A DNA stretch of 57,113 nt, from the NCBI GenBank assembly GCA_024642215.1, contig JAHEBO010000013.1, forward strand, positions 1-57,113, written 5' to 3'. Positions within the stretch are counted from its first letter, which is position 1, and every line of letters begins with the position of its first letter. Below the pieces are notes generated by a model, which was given only the letters and a program-made list of their open reading frames with translations, had not been told where the DNA came from and did not search any database. Below, piece by piece: positions 50,557 through 57,113 of this stretch. Origin of the DNA: Limnohabitans sp. GTDB taxonomy: Bacteria; Pseudomonadota; Gammaproteobacteria; Burkholderiales; Burkholderiaceae_C. The position numbers and the translations under genes were made by a program.

Positions 50557-52140
50557 TTACCTGTCTTGGCGTTCTAACATTTGTTCGCGCAACAAGCCTT
50601 GTGCGTAGCGCAGTCGCGCATCCACAATAGAGGCCTCAATGTGATCGGTCATGGATGCGTTCAGACGTCGTGAAGCGTCTTGTGCTGCTCTAAAGCGATC
50701 CACCGCTGCACCAAAATCCATGCGCGCCAATTGCGTTTCACCTTCAGCCCTTAAAGAGGCCAATGGTCGTCCTTGGGCAGACAGCGCAGTGGCCAAAATT
50801 TGCCATGCCTGCGCGTCTTGTGGCGTTTGAAGTACCCAGCGTTGAAGTGCAGAGATGGCTTGCGCCAAAGTTTGAGAAGTCTCAATGTTGGGTGATGACA
50901 CCTGCAAGCGTGCACTGGCTTGTGCCAAATAAATTAGCTCGGGTCTTTGCCACAAACTGTTGGTTTGCAAGCTCACATGTCGCAACGAAGTTAGCACGCT
51001 GCGCATGTCGTCTTCTTTGAATGCCAATTCGGCTTCGAGCAATTGAACCAAGCGTTGTGAGGGCAAGTGCTTGGCGGAAGCCAGTTTCAAACGAGGCAAC
51101 AATGCACGTGCTTGCGTGATGTCCCTCAATTGCATCCACGACAAACTAGCCCCATACAAAATACCCATCTGTTTGGCCGCTGATTGTTTGGCGACGCTGG
51201 CATCAGACGCTTCTTGAGCCCATGCGCGCAAAGCATCGACGCCGGGCTGCGCAAAGACGCGCGCCCTGGCGGACATGATGGCCTGTAGCAAGTCTTCATC
51301 CAAATTGGTGGCACGGGCCACTTGCAACTGTTGACGCGCTTGCATGTCAGCCATGCGCTCGCTGCTCAGAGGATGGCTGCGTAAATAGGGAAACGCGCCG
51401 TTGTCGTTCAAGTTAGAGGCTTGCTGCAACTTGCCAAACATGGTGACAAAACCCTGTGTGTCAAAGCCAGCTTCCGACATCACGCCATAACCAATGCGAT
51501 CTGCCTCGCGTTCCATGTCTCGTGAAAAATTCAATTGGGTTTGCGCGGCCATGGCTTGTCCGCCCACGATCATGGCTTGTGCGCCTTGCGTGCTTTTGCT
51601 GGCCGCCAACATGCCCAGAATCATGGCCCCGATCAGCCAGGGTGTCATGCGCGCTTGGTCGCCCATCGAGCGCGAGATGTGTCTTTGGGTCACGTGGCTC
51701 AGTTCGTGCGCCATGACCGAGGCCAGCTCATCGCGCGTGGTCACAACGCTGATCAAGCCGAGGTGAACGCCTAGATAGCCACCAGGCAAGGCAAAAGCAT
51801 TGACCGAGCGATCACGCCCCATCAAAATTTTCCAAGCAAAACGCTCTTGCAATTCGGGTGACATCTCGCCGCGGGCTTGCGCGCCTTTGACCAAGGGTTG
51901 CCAAATGTTTTGCAAGTACTCATCCAGAATGGGATCTTCCAAATAATCAGGATCTCGGAAGAGTTCGCGGGCAATCCGGTCACCGAGTTTGCGTTCGGCC
52001 GATAAAGTGATGTCGGCGCCATCGCCCAAGGCGGGTAAATTGGACGTGCTAATGGGCTGCTGCGACCACACAGGGGTCAGCAGCATCGACAAGGCCAAGA
52101 GGGCCATCAGCGGTTTGGATGGGGTGGACACAAACTTCAA
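50557..52140 (-). CDS. BepA-type M48 metalloprotease with TPR-like repeats
   Basis: Periplasmic protease/chaperone of the BepA (YfgC) family that helps outer-membrane protein assembly and degrades misassembled LptD. The 527 residues have a signal peptide (about 1-26), the zinc motif HELSH (His145, Glu146, His149) with the third ligand in EREADRIG (Glu211) and a C-terminal half of TPR-like helices (about 330-500). Start is a TTG right after an in-frame stop; GTG three codons on is an alternative. Together with YhdP and MltA it makes this a cell-envelope-rich region. Confidence 0.93.
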   Translation of the reverse strand: MKFVSTPSKPLMALLALSMLLTPVWSQQPISTSNLPALGDGADITLSAERKLGDRIARELFRDPDYLEDPILDEYLQNIWQPLVKGAQARGEMSPELQERFAWKILMGRDRSVNAFALPGGYLGVHLGLISVVTTRDELASVMAHELSHVTQRHISRSMGDQARMTPWLIGAMILGMLAASKSTQGAQAMIVGGQAMAAQTQLNFSRDMEREADRIGYGVMSEAGFDTQGFVTMFGKLQQASNLNDNGAFPYLRSHPLSSERMADMQARQQLQVARATNLDEDLLQAIMSARARVFAQPGVDALRAWAQEASDASVAKQSAAKQMGILYGASLSWMQLRDITQARALLPRLKLASAKHLPSQRLVQLLEAELAFKEDDMRSVLTSLRHVSLQTNSLWQRPELIYLAQASARLQVSSPNIETSQTLAQAISALQRWVLQTPQDAQAWQILATALSAQGRPLASLRAEGETQLARMDFGAAVDRFRAAQDASRRLNASMTDHIEASIVDARLRYAQGLLREQMLERQDR

Positions 52141-52240
52141 TTAGGGTCACCGACTTCTAAGGTGAATCTGAACACCGTATCATGCTCGATCTAAGTCAAC
52201 CGTTTGTAAATGGTTTTCACCAGTTTTTTTCGTCACAGAC

Positions 52241-52750
52241 ATGCCGCAATCCTCGTCCAACTCAAACTCTCCTCTGACCCACTTTGACGCCCAAGGCCAA
52301 GCGCACATGGTGGATGTGGGGGCCAAAGCCTCAACGCACCGCGTGGCAGTGGCCATCGGGTCCATTCAAATGCTGCCTGCTACTTTGGCGCTGGTGCAAT
52401 CGGGTACGGCAAAGAAAGGCGATGTGTTGGGAATTGCCCGTATCGCGGGCATTCAAGGCGCCAAGCGCACGTCTGATTTGATTCCACTGTGCCATCCTTT
52501 GGCCTTGACCCGGGTGGCCGTAGAGTTTGACATTCCGGCATCTGCTGCGGTGCCAACCATTGTGTGTCGTGCCACAGCCGAAACCGTGGGCCAAACAGGC
52601 GTTGAAATGGAAGCCCTCACTGCCGTGCAAGTGGCCTTGCTGACCATTTATGACATGTGCAAAGCCGCTGACCGCGGCATGACCATGACCGATGTGAAGT
52701 TGTTAGAGAAGCAAGGCGGTAAGTCGGGGCATTGGGTGGCCCCTGAATGA
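52241..52750 (+). CDS. moaC: cyclic pyranopterin monophosphate synthase
   Basis: Converts the MoaA product to cyclic pyranopterin monophosphate in molybdenum-cofactor synthesis. The 169 residues show [37 protein letters not shown] and [24 protein letters not shown] with [18 protein letters not shown], all conserved. No MoaA, D, E or B gene is adjacent. Divergent from bepA across 100 bases. Confidence 0.97.
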   Translation: MPQSSSNSNSPLTHFDAQGQAHMVDVGAKASTHRVAVAIGSIQMLPATLALVQSGTAKKGDVLGIARIAGIQGAKRTSDLIPLCHPLALTRVAVEFDIPASAAVPTIVCRATAETVGQTGVEMEALTAVQVALLTIYDMCKAADRGMTMTDVKLLEKQGGKSGHWVAPE

Positions 52751-52775
52751 CTGGCTTGGCCTCTTGGTGAGGGCC

Positions 52776-53537
52776 TTATTCGACGAAGGGCTCAATGCCA
52801 ATGGGTTTGAGGACGGCATCGGCCGGTGGCGATGTTAGAAATTTTGTCAGTGCACGTGCGGCTTCTGCATGCTTGGACTGTGGGTTAACGCCAGTGGCAA
52901 AGCCAATCCAAGTTTGCAGTTCTTTGGGGATGAGTCCCAACATGTCGACACCAGGTACGCCATAAATGCGCGAAGCCACGACCACCACCATGTCGACGCT
53001 GCCTGTGGCCACCACTTCCACGTTGTATTCACCCGGCATAGGACGCAACTTCGGTTTCATCTCGGCACCAATGCCCATGCGGTCTAGCAGGTTGACGAAG
53101 TAAATGCCACTGGCACCATCGCCCGGGTATGCCACCGAGTTGATGCTGAGCATGGTTTTCTTAAAACCTTCAGCGGTTGAAATGTCGGGTTTGGGTGCGC
53201 CTGCTTTGATGGCGGCGCCCAGACCAATTCGGCCAATGACGGCGCGGGAGTTAGCGGCCACTTTGCCTTGCTTGATGAGCTCGTCTAAGACGGGTGGGTT
53301 GAGGACCGTGACGTCAAAATATTCGCCTGCTTCAATTTTTTTCTTAACGTCGGGGTTGACGAAGAAATCAACGGTCACTTTGTGTCCGGTGGCTTGCTCA
53401 AATTGCTTGGTGAGCGCAATGACTGCAGGGCGCGAACCGTTGCCACTGAGAACTTTCAATTCCACAGCGTGGGCCAGATTGAACACCAGGCCGAGGCCTG
53501 CCAAAAGCGTACTGGCTAAAAATTTGGAACTTGTCAT
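52776..53537 (-). CDS. ModA-like periplasmic substrate-binding protein
   Basis: A 253-residue exported binding protein: signal peptide (ASTLLAGLGLVFNLAHA), then the two-lobe fold opening VELKVLSGNGSRPAVIALTK and VDFFVNPDVKKKIEAGEYFDV, typical of the ModA/SBP_bac_11 group that binds molybdate or other oxyanions. Start ATG 53537 follows CGGAGACCTC. It converges on moaC, so molybdate would fit the context, but no modB/modC permease genes lie in the window and the ligand residues are not diagnostic. Confidence 0.85.
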   Translation of the reverse strand: MTSSKFLASTLLAGLGLVFNLAHAVELKVLSGNGSRPAVIALTKQFEQATGHKVTVDFFVNPDVKKKIEAGEYFDVTVLNPPVLDELIKQGKVAANSRAVIGRIGLGAAIKAGAPKPDISTAEGFKKTMLSINSVAYPGDGASGIYFVNLLDRMGIGAEMKPKLRPMPGEYNVEVVATGSVDMVVVVASRIYGVPGVDMLGLIPKELQTWIGFATGVNPQSKHAEAARALTKFLTSPPADAVLKPIGIEPFVE

Positions 53538-53569
53538 GAGGTCTCCGATCAGTGATTTGGCCGGAGTAT

Positions 53570-53591
53570 AGAAGGCACTTCTCAAAGTGCC
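53570..53591 (-). terminator. weak hairpin after the prepilin gene
   Basis: GGCACTT-CTCA-AAGTGCC is a perfect 7-bp stem placed 14 bases past the prepilin stop. On the minus strand the tail is TTCTATAC, so termination would be inefficient. Confidence 0.5.
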
Positions 53592-53604
53592 GAGCTAATT
53601 TTCC

Positions 53605-54099
53605 TCACGCACCCTTGCATGAACTGGGCAAGTATTTTGCTGCCAACGGGTTGGTGGCGGCGGGTCCGCAGAGCCAGGCACTGATGGGTTTACCGCCATC
53701 GGTGGTACCGACCAATGCAGTGGTGCCTGTTTGAAGGGGGGTTAAGGAGAGGGCATTGGCGGTGGCGCTGGTGGTGCCACGCAAAGTGCTGGGGTTGCCT
53801 GTGACCGTGATGACGCCATTGGCATCGACAGCGAGACCCGACACATATTGAGAGACTTGCGTTTGGCAGGCCGTAGGCAGTGTTGTGCTGACATCGGCTT
53901 GCGAGGCGGTACTGACAGCTTCTGACACAGCTGTTTTGCATTGTGTGGCAGCGAGCAGCATTTCAGATACTTTGGCCCGCACGGCATAGTCTTGGTAAGC
54001 AGGCAATGCCAAGGAACCTAGGACGCCAATGATGGCAATGACGACCATGAGTTCGATCAAAGTAAAACCGCGAAAGTAATTGGAGCGAGGTGCTGTCAT
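53605..54099 (-). CDS. type IV prepilin
   Basis: A 164-residue major-pilin-like protein. Short basic leader of eleven residues ending in Gly, cleavage before [20 protein letters not shown] with the conserved Glu5, then the globular domain with a C-terminal disulfide pair ([10 protein letters not shown] and LPSSCKGA). Pilins of this form make twitching/DNA-uptake pili. No other pil gene is nearby, so assembly proteins must be encoded elsewhere. Confidence 0.95.
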   Translation of the reverse strand: MTAPRSNYFRGFTLIELMVVIAIIGVLGSLALPAYQDYAVRAKVSEMLLAATQCKTAVSEAVSTASQADVSTTLPTACQTQVSQYVSGLAVDANGVITVTGNPSTLRGTTSATANALSLTPLQTGTTALVGTTDGGKPISAWLCGPAATNPLAAKYLPSSCKGA

Positions 54100-54147
54100 G
54101 GTGATCCTAGGTAAAGAATAATTTTAAGGGATGGCATCCATTAGGCC

Positions 54148-54177
54148 GTAAAAAAGCCGGCCACAAAGGGCCGGCTT
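54148..54177 (-). terminator. terminator of the terC gene
   Basis: AAGCCGGCC (54154-54162) pairs with GGCCGGCTT (54169-54177), loop ACAAAG; on the minus strand the stem is followed by six T. It lies 23 bases past the terC stop. Confidence 0.9.
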
Positions 54178-54199
54178 GGTCACAATTGCTTGCTCTGAA

Positions 54200-54898
54200 T
54201 CAAGCAGCTTCTGAGTTCTCTTCAGAATGTGCGTGCTTCTTTTGGAAAAACTTGCCAATGGCCAACACAGCCAAAGCACCCGCTGCTGCCGCGGTGTAAT
54301 GCAACCAAGGGTTGGCTGCTGCAAATTCACGCAAGGCCACGTCGCTGACAATGGTTTCACCGCCAACCCAACCGATCAGGCAGGCACCGAAGGTGACCAC
54401 AATCGGGAAGCGCGTCATGAGTTTGATCATCATGGAGCTGCCAAACACCACCAAGGGAATGCTGATGGCCAAACCCAAAATCAACAAGGTCATGCTGCCT
54501 TTGGCCGCCGCGGCCACACCAATCACGTTGTCCAAACTCATCACCAAGTCGGCAATCAGAATGGTGCGGATGGCCGCGCCCATGGTGGACTGAGTGGGTT
54601 CGCCGCCCTCGTCGTCGTCGTCTTCACTCAACAGTTGAGCGCCAATCCAAAGCAGCAACAAGCCACCCACAATTTGCAAGTAAGACACTTCCAACAACTT
54701 GGCCGCGACAACGGTGAGGGCCACACGAAGCACCACAGCAGCGCCAGAGCCAAACATGATGGCCTTGCGTTGTTGTTCAGCAGGCAAAGAGCGTGCAGCC
54801 AACGCAATCACCACCGCGTTGTCACCAGACAAGATGATGTTGATCCAAATGATCTTCATCAAGCCGATCCAGAATTCGCTTGTTTGCAAAAATTCCAT
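54200..54898 (-). CDS. TerC family integral membrane protein
   Basis: A 232-residue inner-membrane protein with about seven helices. Two inverted halves carry the TerC acidic motifs: NIILSGDNAVVIALA near the N-terminus and IADLVMSLDNVIGVAAAA in the middle, which form a metal site. Related proteins export manganese or help load metals into secreted enzymes (YkoY/YceF, MeeF); tellurite resistance is not implied. GGAG seven bases before ATG 54898. Upstream is a leader with three stem-loops, the nearest to sucD serving also as its terminator. Confidence 0.93.
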   Translation of the reverse strand: MEFLQTSEFWIGLMKIIWINIILSGDNAVVIALAARSLPAEQQRKAIMFGSGAAVVLRVALTVVAAKLLEVSYLQIVGGLLLLWIGAQLLSEDDDDEGGEPTQSTMGAAIRTILIADLVMSLDNVIGVAAAAKGSMTLLILGLAISIPLVVFGSSMMIKLMTRFPIVVTFGACLIGWVGGETIVSDVALREFAAANPWLHYTAAAAGALAVLAIGKFFQKKHAHSEENSEAA

Positions 54899-54920
54899 GT
54901 TTTATCTCCAGCAATAGAAA

Positions 54921-54954
54921 AGGAAGAAGCGCTGACAACTTCCGTTGACAGCGC
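54921..54954 (-). terminator. sucCD terminator / leader hairpins
   Basis: GCGCTG-T-CAAC-GGAA-GTTG-T-CAGCGC (plus coordinates 54929-54954) is an 11-bp stem with one mismatch, followed on the minus strand by TTCTTCCTTTTC. Two further hairpins lie upstream on the same strand: ACTCTG-CGCA-CAGAGT (54962-54977) and ACGGG-N9-CCCGT (54981-54999). Together they fill the gap between sucD and terC. Confidence 0.6.
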
Positions 54955-55025
54955 TCTCGAAACTCTGTGCGCAGAGTGTAACGGGCCTGAACAACCCGTC
55001 TAATCCGTATTTGTGCTTACAACAA

Positions 55026-55919
55026 TTACAGCATGGCTTTCAGCAAACGGCCCATCTCGGAAGGATTGCGGGTAATTTTGAAGCCGCACTCTTCCATGAT
55101 GGCCAATTTGGCATCGGCTGTGTCGGCGCCGCCAGAGATCAAGGCACCGGCGTGGCCCATGCGCTTGCCTGCAGGTGCTGTGACACCAGCGATAAAGCCC
55201 ACGATAGGTTTCTTCATGTTGTCTTTGCACCAGCGAGCTGCTTCGGCTTCGTCAGGACCACCAATTTCACCGATCATGATCACGGCATCGGTGTCGGGAT
55301 CGTCGTTGAAAGCGCGCATCACGTCGATGTGCTTCAAGCCATTGATAGGATCGCCACCAATACCGACCGCAGAAGACTGGCCCAAACCGATTTCGGTCAG
55401 TTGTGCCACAGCTTCATAAGTCAATGTGCCTGAGCGTGACACCACGCCAATGCGACCCTTGCGGTGAATGTGACCGGGCATGATGCCGATCTTGATTTCA
55501 TCGGGGGTGATCAAACCTGGGCAGTTGGGGCCCAAGAGCAAAGTTTTCTTGCCGCCAGCAGCTTCTTTGGCGCGCATGCGATTGCGCACTTCGAGCATGT
55601 CACGGACAGGAATGCCTTCTGTAATACAGATGGCCAAGTCGAGGTCGGCTTCAACAGCTTCCCAAATGGCTGCTGCTGCGCCTGCTGGTGGCACGTAGAT
55701 CACAGACACAGTAGCGCCAGTGTCGGAAGCCGCTTCTTTGACAGAGGCGTAAATTGGGATGTTGAAGATGGACTCGCCCGCTTTTTTGGGGTTCACACCT
55801 GCAACGAAGCAGTTTTTACCGTTGGCGTACTCTTGGCATTTTTCAGTGTGGAACTGACCGGTCTTGCCGGTAATACCTTGCGTAATGACTTTGGTGTCTT
55901 TGTTGATAAAGATAGACAT
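55026..55919 (-). CDS. sucD: succinyl-CoA synthetase, alpha subunit
   Basis: With SucC makes succinyl-CoA reversibly, ATP-forming step of the TCA cycle. The 297 residues start SIFINKDTKVITQGITGKTGQFH, the CoA-binding Rossmann start, and include the active-site histidine in FIAGVTAPAGKRMGHAGALI and the block LLGPNCPGLITPDEIKIGIM. It starts four bases after the sucC stop with AAGG upstream. Transcribed leftwards toward terC. Confidence 0.98.
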   Translation of the reverse strand: MSIFINKDTKVITQGITGKTGQFHTEKCQEYANGKNCFVAGVNPKKAGESIFNIPIYASVKEAASDTGATVSVIYVPPAGAAAAIWEAVEADLDLAICITEGIPVRDMLEVRNRMRAKEAAGGKKTLLLGPNCPGLITPDEIKIGIMPGHIHRKGRIGVVSRSGTLTYEAVAQLTEIGLGQSSAVGIGGDPINGLKHIDVMRAFNDDPDTDAVIMIGEIGGPDEAEAARWCKDNMKKPIVGFIAGVTAPAGKRMGHAGALISGGADTADAKLAIMEECGFKITRNPSEMGRLLKAML

Positions 55920-55923
55920 GTAA

Positions 55924-57087
<1,164 letters not shown>

Positions 57088-57113
57088 GAGGTTTCTCTCA
57101 GAGGGTGGTTATT

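Noticed and set aside
54899-55025. Manganese (yybP-ykoY) riboswitch before terC
   Set aside because: The conserved GGGGAGUAG-type loops of that class are not present; the hairpins look unrelated.

Overview
The window looks like a piece of a betaproteobacterial chromosome, most likely from a freshwater member of the Comamonadaceae (Limnohabitans/Rhodoferax-like; the genus is a guess). The protein families, the ParA-hydrolase-ParB order next to rsmG-mnmG, the fused 1184-residue 2-oxoacid:ferredoxin oxidoreductase, GTP-type PEP carboxykinase and a GC content a little above 50 % all fit. Coding density is high, no gap exceeds about 260 bases, and I saw no rRNA, tRNA, IS element, prophage or CRISPR array.

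Left part (1-12 kb): 3' end of pckG, a DMT-family exporter, a small membrane protein, a LysR regulator coupled to a metallophosphoesterase, a TetR regulator divergent from a secreted PhoD-like phosphatase (with a clear inverted-repeat operator between them), a long-type dapD, acetoacetyl-CoA synthetase, a PduO-type cobalamin adenosyltransferase and a D-lactate/glycolate-type FAD dehydrogenase. 12-18 kb is a replication/segregation neighbourhood: parB, an alpha/beta hydrolase, parA, a LysE exporter, rsmG and mnmG, with three parS sites buried inside rsmG and mnmG. 18-23.4 kb holds an aldolase, an MFS carrier, an Old Yellow Enzyme, a hemerythrin-like protein, a pirin and a Spy-like/DUF2788 pair preceded by a 30-codon leader ORF.

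The 254-base gap at 23431-23684 is the best candidate for the chromosome origin: clustered DnaA boxes (one perfect), a C-rich tract, CTA-triplet repeats resembling DnaA-trios and an AT-rich stretch, about 5.7 kb upstream of mnmG and its parS sites. dnaA itself is not in the window.

Right of it lie the fused oxidoreductase, a sensor kinase/response regulator pair coupled to mltA, the large AsmA-like YhdP, glnE, a periplasmic glutathione peroxidase and then an eight-gene, start-stop-overlapping operon (FAD amine-oxidase-like, DUF1365, cyclopropane-fatty-acid-synthase-like, chalcone-isomerase-like, MFS, DUF3833 lipoprotein, SDR, NTF2-like) that probably modifies membrane fatty acids under oxidative stress. 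GST, purB, yaeQ and a DUF3717-DUF1289 protein follow. 49.2-50.5 kb is a small accessory cassette: an unknown 94-residue protein, a phospholipase-A2-like protein and a signal-peptide protein, arranged like a lipase effector with a periplasmic partner. The window ends with the BepA-type protease, moaC, an orphan ModA-like binding protein, a type IV prepilin, a TerC protein and sucD-sucC. The most interesting places are the origin region, the lipid operon and the phospholipase cassette.
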